DNA from: Lysobacter sp.
GTDB lineage: Bacteria; Pseudomonadota; Gammaproteobacteria; Xanthomonadales; Xanthomonadaceae
Direction of reading: 5' to 3'
DNA length: 64,000 nt
NCBI GenBank assembly: GCA_011526085.1
Contig: WYBC01000040.1
Coordinates: forward strand, 62,001 to 126,000
Position numbers and translations under genes: made by a program. Positions 39,825-48,159 of the stretch are shown here, one piece after another (position 1 is the first letter of the stretch; each line of letters opens with the position of its first letter). Below the pieces are notes generated by a model. It saw only the letters and a list, made by a program, of their open reading frames with translations. It had not been told where the DNA came from and made no database searches.

Positions 39825-41966
39825 TCAATCCTCGCGCCGCTTGGTCAGGCCGGAGACGATGGCGACCAGCAGCAGACTGGCCAACCAGCCGAACAGCGTC
39901 TGCAACCAGACGACGAGGCGGGTCCAATGCCCCAGGCTCAGGGCGCCCCATTCGCGCCACCACGACGCCTGCGGGGTCGGGATCATCGGGCCCCAGTCCT
40001 TCTGCTGTTGCAGATCGACCAGCGGCAACAGCACGTCCAGCGAATAGGCGAGGGGGCTGAACCCGGTGTATTCCCCGCGCAGTGTTTTGCATAGGTACCA
40101 ATTGCCGGCGCCGACGACCGTTCGCTGTTCCGACGGCTTGGCCAGTTCGGCCAGCGACGCCGGCGTGTCCGGCGCACAGACCTCATACGGCGGATGCAGG
40201 AACACCAGCGGATTGCTCGGTGCGAACACCTTTTCGTCCGACAGCGCCGCATACCAGTAGAACGCTGCGCAGCCCCACCAGACCCCCAGTATCCACACCA
40301 TGAGCCGCATCGGGCGATAGCCGTAGCCGGTGAGGGCGCGGAATCCCTGATGGAAACCCCGCGTCACCCATCGATAGACGGTCCTGCGCAGCCAGCCCCA
40401 ATGCGGCGGTGCGACGCCGATCAGATCCGCCTTGCGCAGGCGATCCTCTAGCGCGATCGCCACCTGCCGCGCATCCTCGGAGTGCCCCATCTCGCGGAGA
40501 ACTTTCTGCAATTGCTTCCACGGCTGCGGGCGGAAATCTGCGCCCGAGCCGGACAGGCCGCTCATCGCGTCTTGCTGCCTGTCCAGCCAGGCCAATCGCT
40601 CGGTTGCATCGGTCGGCGCCCCGCCGCCGATGCTTTCGTAGGTGAAGCCGTCCAGGACCAGATTGCTGCCCCAGGCCTTAGCGTCGTCCACTAGCCGACC
40701 TGCCGAGGCTGCATTCAACCACACCTTGTTCGCAGGTTTAGGCAGATTCATGAAGAAAAATGTGCCGGCGACGTGCATGTTGCGAGCGAGCAGTGTCTCG
40801 CTGTTCTGGGCGTCGAGATGTGCTTCACTGCAGTCGAGATCGCCGCCTATTTGCATTCCGATTAGGCTAATAGTCCCTGTAGATTTGAAGTTATCTCTCA
40901 GAAATAGACTGCCTTTGACGATGGCGCGAACTGCGGAAAATGATTGGCCTTTGTCGTTATAAAATTCCGAATTCGTGCAGAAAAAATCACCGCCTATCTG
41001 TGCGCCAGGCATGCAAACTTCACCGATGCTTTTGAATCCATGCGTCAGAAAGACGTCGCCCTTGATCACGACTCCGTTGGCGAGAATCGAATCGCCCCCA
41101 TTGCCATCGAATTCAGCGTTGCTGAAATCGACAGTTCCACGGATTTTCGCGCCGTTCAAATGCACGGTGCCGATGGCCTTGAATCTCTTGTGAAGAAAAA
41201 GGCTACCATCGACCACGATGTGGTCGAGATCGAGAGAGTCTCCACCGTTTCCGTTGAATTCTGCCTTGTCGCATGCCAAGTCGCGACCAATATTCGCGCC
41301 AGTCATGATCACAGCGCCCGTGGCCTTGAAGCCGTCGCGCAGGAAAACTCCGCCTCGTATGACAGCCGAATCGAGACGAAGCGCGCTGTCGCCGCTGCCG
41401 TCCATGTGGGAATTGTTACATTTTAGATTGTTGCCGATCTCCGCGCCGATGAAACGTACGGTGCCTGTGGCCTTGAAGTTTTCGCGCAGAAAAACGCTGC
41501 CCGTTATCACGGCTCTGTCGCCCCTGATGCTGGGCACGCTCGATCCCTGCAGGTACAGGCCCGGAATTTCGGCCTGGCGCAGAATCAATGGCTGTTCGAA
41601 GGTGCATGCACTGCAGTCGATCGCCGATATCGCAGTACTGTTTTCGAGATCGAGCGTTTCGGATATCCATGCACCTTGCAGTTTCACGCCACGCTCATGC
41701 ACTGGCGCCTGTTCATCCCCGCCAAGCAGCAGAAAGCGCAAGAAGCCAGCGCGGACGATGTTTTCCTGAGCCGCTTTCTCCGGCCGCTCGTCGCTGATCT
41801 CCGCGACCTCACCCCGCGCCGTCGCCTCAAGCAACTTCCGCTCCGCCGGCAACAACGGCTCGAAATCACTCAACGACCTGCCATACGCCCGCGCAGGCAT
41901 CTGCGCTTTCTTCCTTGGCTTGCGGCGCGTCGGTTTCGTAGGCGTTTGATCTCCGGTTTCGCTCAT
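39825..41966 (-). CDS. Membrane protein with five 49-residue beta-solenoid-like repeats
   Basis: A 713-residue protein of unknown function. Residues 1-30 are basic, residues about 40-156 begin the repetitive region, and residues 157-401 hold five units of exactly 49 residues. Each unit follows the plan xVFLRxxFKATGxV, then xGAxIGGDLxC, then a Gly/Asp-rich turn; a sixth degenerate unit follows. The pattern (buried Leu/Phe/Cys at regular spacing) suggests a right-handed beta-helix. Near residue 560 is RPMRLMVWILGVWWG, a membrane helix, followed by a periplasmic-type loop and a last helix near the C-terminus with a basic tail. The repeat DNA is much richer in A/T than its neighbours. ATG 41966 has AGGGG six bases upstream; an ATG two codons earlier is also possible. 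Similar proteins exist in databases as uncharacterised membrane proteins, to my recollection. Confidence 0.8.
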   Translation of the reverse strand: MSETGDQTPTKPTRRKPRKKAQMPARAYGRSLSDFEPLLPAERKLLEATARGEVAEISDERPEKAAQENIVRAGFLRFLLLGGDEQAPVHERGVKLQGAWISETLDLENSTAISAIDCSACTFEQPLILRQAEIPGLYLQGSSVPSIRGDRAVITGSVFLRENFKATGTVRFIGAEIGNNLKCNNSHMDGSGDSALRLDSAVIRGGVFLRDGFKATGAVIMTGANIGRDLACDKAEFNGNGGDSLDLDHIVVDGSLFLHKRFKAIGTVHLNGAKIRGTVDFSNAEFDGNGGDSILANGVVIKGDVFLTHGFKSIGEVCMPGAQIGGDFFCTNSEFYNDKGQSFSAVRAIVKGSLFLRDNFKSTGTISLIGMQIGGDLDCSEAHLDAQNSETLLARNMHVAGTFFFMNLPKPANKVWLNAASAGRLVDDAKAWGSNLVLDGFTYESIGGGAPTDATERLAWLDRQQDAMSGLSGSGADFRPQPWKQLQKVLREMGHSEDARQVAIALEDRLRKADLIGVAPPHWGWLRRTVYRWVTRGFHQGFRALTGYGYRPMRLMVWILGVWWGCAAFYWYAALSDEKVFAPSNPLVFLHPPYEVCAPDTPASLAELAKPSEQRTVVGAGNWYLCKTLRGEYTGFSPLAYSLDVLLPLVDLQQQKDWGPMIPTPQASWWREWGALSLGHWTRLVVWLQTLFGWLASLLLVAIVSGLTKRRED
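40764..41498 (-). repeat. Five tandem 147-bp coding repeats
   Basis: Five consecutive in-frame units of 147 bp (41498-41352, 41351-41205, 41204-41058, 41057-40911, 40910-40764) encode the 49-residue repeats. The unit length is constant although the DNA has diverged. A hand count of 40921-40980 gives 27 G+C in 60 bases, far below the surrounding genes. Confidence 0.85.
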
Positions 41967-42153
41967 GTCCATCCCCTGTTCCCTTACCGTCGTGCGATCC
42001 CCGGGGTCACTGTAGCCGCCCACGGCAGGTGCGCGCAGCACCCCTGTCTGATCCGACAGGGTGCCGTCTCCACAACGACATCCATTCCGGGCATGATCGC
42101 CCCCGGACCCGCCCGATGCGGGCCATCACTTCCACACGGATACGGAGCGGGCC

Positions 42154-44298
42154 ATGACGGCGACGACGGGGCATGGGGCGGGGCAGGGAACGGGACAGGG
42201 TGGCAGCGACGACGACAGGACGGTTCGGGACACGATCCAGGCGGTCCGCGACACCCGCCCCAACATCCTGATGATCCTGGTCGATCAGCTGTACTACCCG
42301 GAAAAGGGTTACGGCGACGCCGGGTTCGCGAACGACATCAAGACCATCCTCTCGTTCGTCGGCAGTCTCGAAGGCAACGAGTACGCGAAGCATTTCCCCG
42401 GGTTCTGCAAGCTGCGCGAATACGCGACGGTGTTCACCGACCACACCATCGCCGAATCGGCCTGCATTCCCAGCCGCGCCAGCATCATGACCGGCCAGTA
42501 CGGGCCGCGCACCGGCGTGACCCAGACCGACGGTCTGTTCAAGAGCGGCGATGCCTCGAACTTCCCGTGGCTGCGCCACGACGGTGCGCCGACCGCGGGC
42601 GATTACTTCCGCGAACTGGGCTACACCACGCATTACTTCGGCAAATGGCACGTCAGCGAGCCGCCGGAGCACACCCTGCAGGCCTACGGCTTCGGCGACT
42701 GGGAACTGTCGTGGCCGGAGCCGCACGGCGCGTCGATCAACAACCTCGGCACGTTCCGCGATTACCAGTTCGCCGATCTGGCCTGCACCTTTCTGCACTG
42801 CCGCGGGCTGGGCGTGCCCTACAACCGCGCGCTGTCGCAGCAGGGCATGGACCGGCCGCAGGATCCGCGCCAGCCGCAGACCGCGCCGTTCTTCGCGGTG
42901 TGTTCGTTCACCAACCCGCACGACATCGCGACCTATCCCACGCTGCCGCGCGGGCTGCAGCCGAGCTGGCCGCAGCCGGACGGTGCGTCGCAGGTCGTGA
43001 TCGCACCGCCGTCGCCGGTGGGGCCGGGCGGTTCGGTGCCGATTCCGCCGCAGGGCACGGTCAGCACAACGCCGACCGAGGGCACGTTCCGGGTGCCGAT
43101 GAATCCCACCGGCCTGCCGCAGGACTGCGCCACCGCCTCGCCGACCCAGGACGAGAACCTGCTGACCAACAACAAGCCGCGCGCGCAGTTCGACGCCTCG
43201 TACAAGGTCGGACTGGGGCTGGCGTCGGCGACCGGTCTGGCGATCGCGCAGGGCATCGGCGGCGACCCGCAGACGGTGCTGCAGAACGCGGTGAGGGCGA
43301 CCCTGGGCATCGCCATCCCGTTCCAGTTGCAGAACGATCCGAACGGCGCCGGCGTCGGCTTCCTGCAGTACTACGCGTACATGATCTCGATGGTCGACCG
43401 CCACATCCTGCGGGTGCTGCAGGCGCTGGAGGACAGCGGCCTGCGCGACGACACCATCGTGGTGTTCGCGTCCGATCACGGCGAATACGGCGCCGCGCAC
43501 GGCATGCAGATCGAGAAATGGCACGGCGCCTACCAGGAAGCGGTGCACGTGCCGCTGCTGGTGTCGAGTTGTCGATTCAACGAACACCGCGATCATCCCC
43601 GTGCGGTGGACGCGCAGACCAGCCACATCGATATCCTGCCGACCCTGCTGAAGCTGGCGCACGCCACCGACGAACACATCGAGCGCGCGCGCCGCAATCT
43701 GTCGAAGACCCATCTCGCCGCGGCGCTGCCCGGCGCGAATCTCGTTCCGATCCTGAGGCACGGCGGCGGTCCGGTGATCGGGCCGGACGGCCGCGAACGC
43801 AAGGGCGTGCTGTTCGCCACCGACGACATGATCACCGAGCCGCTGCCGCGCGACGACGACCCGCACAACACCAAATCGTGGCAGCAGTTCGAGGTGTTCG
43901 CTGCCACGGTCGAACTGTTGCGCACGCCGCCGGCCGAAGACGGTGCGCATCCCTACGTGCCCGCGCTGTCGCCCGGCGCGGTGCCGCAGCCGGCGCACGT
44001 GCGCGCTCTGCGCTCCGGGCCGTGGAAGCTGGTGCGCTACTGCGACCCCTGGAGCGAACGGCCCGTGCCGGACGAATGGGAGTTGTACAACCTCGAACAC
44101 GACCCGATCGAGCAGACCAATCTGCTGGTCTACAACGGCGCGTTCCCGACCGTGATCGCGGCGCTGCCGCAGCCGCACGTCGCCGCCGAGGTCGCGCGCA
44201 TCGCCAACGAACTGCGGGCGGAACTGCAGCGGCAGGAACTGGCGTTGCTGTCGCCGTATCCGTCGGCGTATCCGACCGCGGGCGTCGGCGCCCACTGA
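42154..44298 (+). CDS. Sulfatase (Cys-type, alkaline phosphatase superfamily)
   Basis: A 714-residue hydrolase of sulfate esters. The nucleophile motif ACIPSRASIMTGQ carries Cys104, which is normally converted to formylglycine. The metal site includes VDQ (Asp44), and FASDHGEYGAAHG supplies further ligands; GKWH gives a conserved Lys/His. The N-terminal 25 residues are Gly/Gln/Asp-rich with no signal peptide, so the protein looks cytoplasmic. Compared with typical sulfatases (about 450-550), a Pro/Gly-rich insert of about 120 residues interrupts the middle (residues about 285-410). No maturation enzyme gene is nearby. GGAG precedes the ATG. Confidence 0.88.
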   Translation: MTATTGHGAGQGTGQGGSDDDRTVRDTIQAVRDTRPNILMILVDQLYYPEKGYGDAGFANDIKTILSFVGSLEGNEYAKHFPGFCKLREYATVFTDHTIAESACIPSRASIMTGQYGPRTGVTQTDGLFKSGDASNFPWLRHDGAPTAGDYFRELGYTTHYFGKWHVSEPPEHTLQAYGFGDWELSWPEPHGASINNLGTFRDYQFADLACTFLHCRGLGVPYNRALSQQGMDRPQDPRQPQTAPFFAVCSFTNPHDIATYPTLPRGLQPSWPQPDGASQVVIAPPSPVGPGGSVPIPPQGTVSTTPTEGTFRVPMNPTGLPQDCATASPTQDENLLTNNKPRAQFDASYKVGLGLASATGLAIAQGIGGDPQTVLQNAVRATLGIAIPFQLQNDPNGAGVGFLQYYAYMISMVDRHILRVLQALEDSGLRDDTIVVFASDHGEYGAAHGMQIEKWHGAYQEAVHVPLLVSSCRFNEHRDHPRAVDAQTSHIDILPTLLKLAHATDEHIERARRNLSKTHLAAALPGANLVPILRHGGGPVIGPDGRERKGVLFATDDMITEPLPRDDDPHNTKSWQQFEVFAATVELLRTPPAEDGAHPYVPALSPGAVPQPAHVRALRSGPWKLVRYCDPWSERPVPDEWELYNLEHDPIEQTNLLVYNGAFPTVIAALPQPHVAAEVARIANELRAELQRQELALLSPYPSAYPTAGVGAH

Positions 44299-44325
44299 CG
44301 CCGGCGGTTTCGCCGGAATCGACCG

Positions 44326-44389
44326 GCAGCGCGGCCTTCAGACCTCGGCTTCTTCTCGAAGCTCGGCGGCCTGAAGGTCGTTTTGCCGG
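44326..44389. repeat. Degenerate REP-like palindrome, copy 3
   Basis: It follows the sulfatase gene, after a short perfect hairpin CCGGCG/CGCCGG (44301-44316). It contains GCGGCCTTCAGACC facing GGCGGCCTGAAGGTC around CTTCTTCTCGAAG, the same core as copies 1 and 2 but with mismatches between arms. It may also act as a terminator for the convergent genes on either side. Confidence 0.65.
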
Positions 44390-44418
44390 CGAGGCATGCC
44401 GCAGATCGCGATTGCGGA

Positions 44419-46908
44419 CTATGCGGGTGCGTCGCGTTCCGGTTCGTGCGGCGCGGCGGGCCAGCCGTCGGGGACGCTGCGCAGATGGATGTCCTGTTGC
44501 GGATAGGGAATATCGATGCCCGCGTCGACCAATGCGGCATGCAGGCGGGTGACCAGCGCGCTGCGGACGAGAACCCATTCGTCGTAGTCGTGCGTCCATG
44601 CGCGTACCGAGAATTCCAGTGCGCTCCCGCCCATGCCGGAGAACAGCACCGCCGGCGCCGGTGCCGGCGCGACCCCGGGTGTGGCCACCGTGGCGGCCTG
44701 CAGCAGGGCCATGACCCTGGCGACATCGCTGCCGTAGGCCACGCCGACCGGGACCTCGAGGCGCCGCCGCCGATCCAGCAGGGTCCAGTTGGTCAGTTTT
44801 TCGGACAGCAGCATGCCGTTCGGCACCACCACGTCGGCGCCTTCGAAGGTGGTGACGGTGGTCGAGCGCATGCCGATCTGGCGCACCCGCCCGTTGGTGC
44901 CGCCGATGTCGATCACGTCGCCGGGCTGGATCGGGCGTTCGAACATCAGGATCAGGCCGGAGACGAAGTTCTTGACCACGTCCTGCAGGCCCAGGCCGAT
45001 GCCGACGCCGAGGGCGCCGAAGACGAATGCGAGCTGGCCGACCTTGAATCCTGCGGCCGACAGTGCCAGCAGCAACCCCAGCATCAGCATCGCGTAGTAG
45101 CTCAGCGAGGCGATGCTGTTGTCGACGCCGCGCGGCAGCGACATCTTCGGCAGCACTTCGTGGCGGAGCAGGGAGCGCACGGTGCGCGCCGAGAGCAGGG
45201 CGATGGCGACCGCGATTACGAACACCAGCACGTTGCCGAGCGTGATCGACAGTTCGCCGAACGCGAACGGGTGCTGCAGCACGTCCTTCGCCAGCGCGTA
45301 GAGCGGCCGCCAGATCCTGAATCGCTGCAGGGCGAAGATCACCCAGCCCAGGGCCGCCGCCACCCCGAGGCCGCGGGCGATGCTGCGCGACAGGGCCTCG
45401 GAGGAATCGCCGATGATGCGGATGCCGGCCCTGCCGGCGAAGTGGAGGCAGGCGTGCACCAGGGCGGCGGCCACGTTGACGCTCGCGTGCAGCGCCAACG
45501 CCATGTACGCGCTGTCGATGATCCCGGAGGCCAGGGTTTCGGCGAGCGAAACGTTGCCGAACAGATTCGACGCCGCTGCCGTCGCCAGCAGTGCGACGCT
45601 GACGACGGCGATGCCGTGCAGCATCCTGTCGGTGGTCGTCGCCGGCGTCGTGCGGCGGTGCGTGCGTGCGCGGTGCAGCATCCACAGGATCAACGCCATG
45701 CTGCACAGGGCCAGGCCCAGCAGATAGCTGCGATAGATCAGCGCGTTCGCGGTGAACAGGAAGCCCAGGCGTTCGAGCAGATAGAACGCGGTCGCGATCA
45801 TCGGCCACGCGCCGAAGCGTTCCCGGGTTCGGGGCGGCAGCATGCGCAGCACCGGAATCAGCGCCGCAAGCATCGCGATCTGATGGACCAGCAGCGGCGC
45901 GTTCGGCTCGAACGCCAGCACGCCCATCATCGCCAGCAGCACCCATGACGACAGTGGCCGGCGCAGGACCTGGCCATAGTCGGGGTGCGCGGCGGTCGGC
46001 AACCGGCCCCGGCGCGCCAGCAACGCCAGCCACAGCAGGACCGCCAGCAGCAGCCACTGCAGGATGTGCAGGGCGCGCTGGTTGCCGATATCGGCGCTGC
46101 CGTACTGCTTCAGGAATTCGAGTTCGATGCCGAGTCCGGTGCCGATCGCGCTCAGCGGCTGCGCATCCTCGCCGGCGTCGCGCCCGAGCGCCCAGAGCGG
46201 CGGCGCGTCCATGCGCACCAGGCGGCTGTCGATGTGATCGATCGCTGCGGAGACGCCTTTCTGGCCTGCCCGAATGGAAGCGTCCAGCCGGTTCGCCCGG
46301 CGCCCCAGTTCGATCTGCTTCAACAGCGGTACCGAGAGCGCCCGCTCGGCCTGGTTCAGCTGCGCGATCATGGCGTCGATCCGCCCGGACAGCGCGGCGG
46401 GCAGATTGCCTCTCGCGGCCTGCGCGCGGGTGGCGATCCAGTCGCCGCGACGACGCGCGATCTCGCCGGCGTCCTCGGTGTACTGCGTCGTCGCCGCCTT
46501 GAGATCCAGCTGCCAATAGGCGAATTGCCGGGCGTCGAACGCCCAGTGGCGTTCCAGGCTTTCCAGGCGCAGCACCGGCAAGCGCATCAGTTCATCGCGG
46601 CGGAACAGCTTCGCCTTCGCCGAGGCGGAACGTTCGATGGCCGCCAGCCGCGGTGTCAGCCGGACGATGGCGTCGCTGTCGCGGGCGCGCAGGATGACAT
46701 CTTCCGCGAAGCGTTCGTCGTCGCTGATCCGGGATGCGATGTCGGCGACGGCGATCGGAGCCGGTGCTGCCTCGGCGTTGCCGTCGCTGTCCGCGATCGC
46801 CGCGGCATCGGTTTCGGCCGGTGGTGCGGCCTGCGCGGCCGTGTAACCCGCGCCGACGAGCGCGAACGCCAGCAGGAGTCGCAACAACGGAAAGAGCAGG
46901 GAATGCAT
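44419..46908 (-). CDS. MscS-type mechanosensitive channel with long periplasmic domain
   Basis: An 829-residue membrane protein (MscK/MscM-like, DUF3772-type N-terminus). It has a signal peptide (about residues 1-27), a periplasmic helical domain up to about residue 285, about ten membrane helices, then the MscS pore and beta domain (GVGIGLGLQDVVKNFVSG, PGDVIDIGGTNGRVRQIGMR, VVVPNGMLLSEKLTNW) and a cytoplasmic C-terminal domain ending with DIPYPQQDIHLRSVP. It should open under membrane tension and release solutes on osmotic downshift. GGAGG precedes ATG 46908. Confidence 0.93.
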   Translation of the reverse strand: MHSLLFPLLRLLLAFALVGAGYTAAQAAPPAETDAAAIADSDGNAEAAPAPIAVADIASRISDDERFAEDVILRARDSDAIVRLTPRLAAIERSASAKAKLFRRDELMRLPVLRLESLERHWAFDARQFAYWQLDLKAATTQYTEDAGEIARRRGDWIATRAQAARGNLPAALSGRIDAMIAQLNQAERALSVPLLKQIELGRRANRLDASIRAGQKGVSAAIDHIDSRLVRMDAPPLWALGRDAGEDAQPLSAIGTGLGIELEFLKQYGSADIGNQRALHILQWLLLAVLLWLALLARRGRLPTAAHPDYGQVLRRPLSSWVLLAMMGVLAFEPNAPLLVHQIAMLAALIPVLRMLPPRTRERFGAWPMIATAFYLLERLGFLFTANALIYRSYLLGLALCSMALILWMLHRARTHRRTTPATTTDRMLHGIAVVSVALLATAAASNLFGNVSLAETLASGIIDSAYMALALHASVNVAAALVHACLHFAGRAGIRIIGDSSEALSRSIARGLGVAAALGWVIFALQRFRIWRPLYALAKDVLQHPFAFGELSITLGNVLVFVIAVAIALLSARTVRSLLRHEVLPKMSLPRGVDNSIASLSYYAMLMLGLLLALSAAGFKVGQLAFVFGALGVGIGLGLQDVVKNFVSGLILMFERPIQPGDVIDIGGTNGRVRQIGMRSTTVTTFEGADVVVPNGMLLSEKLTNWTLLDRRRRLEVPVGVAYGSDVARVMALLQAATVATPGVAPAPAPAVLFSGMGGSALEFSVRAWTHDYDEWVLVRSALVTRLHAALVDAGIDIPYPQQDIHLRSVPDGWPAAPHEPERDAPA

Positions 46909-47037
46909 CGGGCCTCCGGCAGCGTGGGCCCGTCCACGGATGCGCCGCTGTCGATGCGTGCGATGGTCGAGGCCGATACGAGTCTAGCAGGGCGCCGCGG
47001 CGTTCCCTTCGGCACCGGCGCCGCTGGGTCGGAACGG

Positions 47038-47067
47038 AAAAAAGACGGGGCCGCGAGGCCCCGTCTT
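47038..47067 (-). terminator. Rho-independent terminator of the glycine-zipper protein gene
   Basis: On the minus strand, an 11-bp perfect stem AAGACGGGGCC/GGCCCCGTCTT with a 4-base loop is followed by a run of T. It lies 25 bases after the stop codon of the gene at 47092. Confidence 0.93.
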
Positions 47068-47091
47068 CGATCGCGACGGATGCGGGTCCGC

Positions 47092-47838
47092 TTATTCCGG
47101 GCGCACGTCCACGCGGACGCGGATGCGGTCGCCGGGGTGGTAGGCGGTGCGGGTGACGTATTGCCGGCCGGCGTATTCGTAGGTCACGTCGTAGGCGCTG
47201 ACTTCGTTGCTGCCCGACGCGGGATACCGCGTGTCGTAGCCGTCGCGGACCGGATCGCAGACGGTGACGCGGGTGCGGCGCGCCTGCTGCGCCTTGTTGC
47301 GCTGTGCGGTTTCGTAGACTTCGCGGCCGGCCATGCCGCCGACCATCGAACCCACCGCGGCGGTGGCGTAGCGGGCGGAGCCGCCGCCGACCTTGCTGCC
47401 GAGCGCGGCACCGACGAGGCCGCCGATCACCGTGGCGACATTGCGGCCGGTGTTCGTGCCATAGCCGTCGCCGCCGTCGTAACGGCGATCGTCGTAGCGC
47501 CGGTCCTCGTAACGATTGTCGTAACGGTCGTCATAGCGATCGTCGTAGCGGCGGTCGGAATAACGGTCGTCGTAACCGCCGTCGCGGTTGTCGGTGTAAT
47601 AGCCGTCTTCGCTGTAGCAGTTGTTGCCGTTCGACGAGACGCGGGTCGGGCCATAGCCCGACTGCAGCACCGGGTCGACGCGCAGCACGCGGGCGTAGTC
47701 GTAGTAGGGGGCTTCGGACTGCGCGTACTGGCCTTGTACGGCAGCGGGATGACCGGCGGTCTGTGCGGAGGCGACGCCGCTGGCGGCCATGGGAACGATG
47801 AGGGCGGCGGCGAGGAGCGAGGCGGCGATGCGAGGCAT
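47092..47838 (-). CDS. Glycine-zipper 2TM protein with Asp/Arg/Tyr-rich tract
   Basis: A 248-residue exported protein. It has a signal peptide (about residues 1-26), a hydrophilic stretch with a repetitive Asp-Arg-Tyr region at residues 83-127 (units such as DDRY and DRRY), a glycine-zipper segment (136-172; VIGGLVGAALGSKVGGG and VGSMVGGMAGREVYE) and a C-terminal beta region with a single Cys. Resembles periplasmic/outer-membrane 17 kDa-antigen-like zipper proteins thought to span or stabilise the envelope. GGAG precedes ATG 47838, and a terminator follows. The Asp/Arg/Tyr tract is unusual. Confidence 0.9.
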   Translation of the reverse strand: MPRIAASLLAAALIVPMAASGVASAQTAGHPAAVQGQYAQSEAPYYDYARVLRVDPVLQSGYGPTRVSSNGNNCYSEDGYYTDNRDGGYDDRYSDRRYDDRYDDRYDNRYEDRRYDDRRYDGGDGYGTNTGRNVATVIGGLVGAALGSKVGGGSARYATAAVGSMVGGMAGREVYETAQRNKAQQARRTRVTVCDPVRDGYDTRYPASGSNEVSAYDVTYEYAGRQYVTRTAYHPGDRIRVRVDVRPE

Positions 47839-48159
47839 GGTGGACTCCGGACGCCGGAATGGCGCGACCGGCACGCTAGGGCCGGGCGGGTAACGGCCGG
47901 CTGAATTTTCCGCGCCGGAAGGCTGCGGGTCCGGCCCTGTTTAGCTGGCCCTCATCCCGTCTGCGACGGTCGTCGGAATCCGGTCTTCCGGCGAGGTGCA
48001 TGCTGCCAGCATAGGGGGCGACACTCGGGACGACGATCGGGGGCGGTGCCCGGGAAAAAGGCGGTTCGGAAAACTCCGACACCACGATGCGTCGTCGCCC
48101 GATGTTCGGGTGATGACCGGCACGCGACCCTGCATGTTCTTCGATCGCTGGAGCGTGCC
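47839..48159. other. Intergenic region between divergent genes
   Basis: This 321-base gap must hold the promoters of the glycine-zipper gene (minus) and comEC (plus). I see no convincing -35/-10 pair, RNA gene or coding frame, only short inverted repeats such as ATGCTGCCAGCAT near 48000. Confidence 0.5.

Noticed and set aside
40764-41498. CRISPR array, because of regular repeats
   Set aside because: The 147-bp units are in frame, diverged and contiguous, with no spacers and no cas genes; they encode protein repeats.
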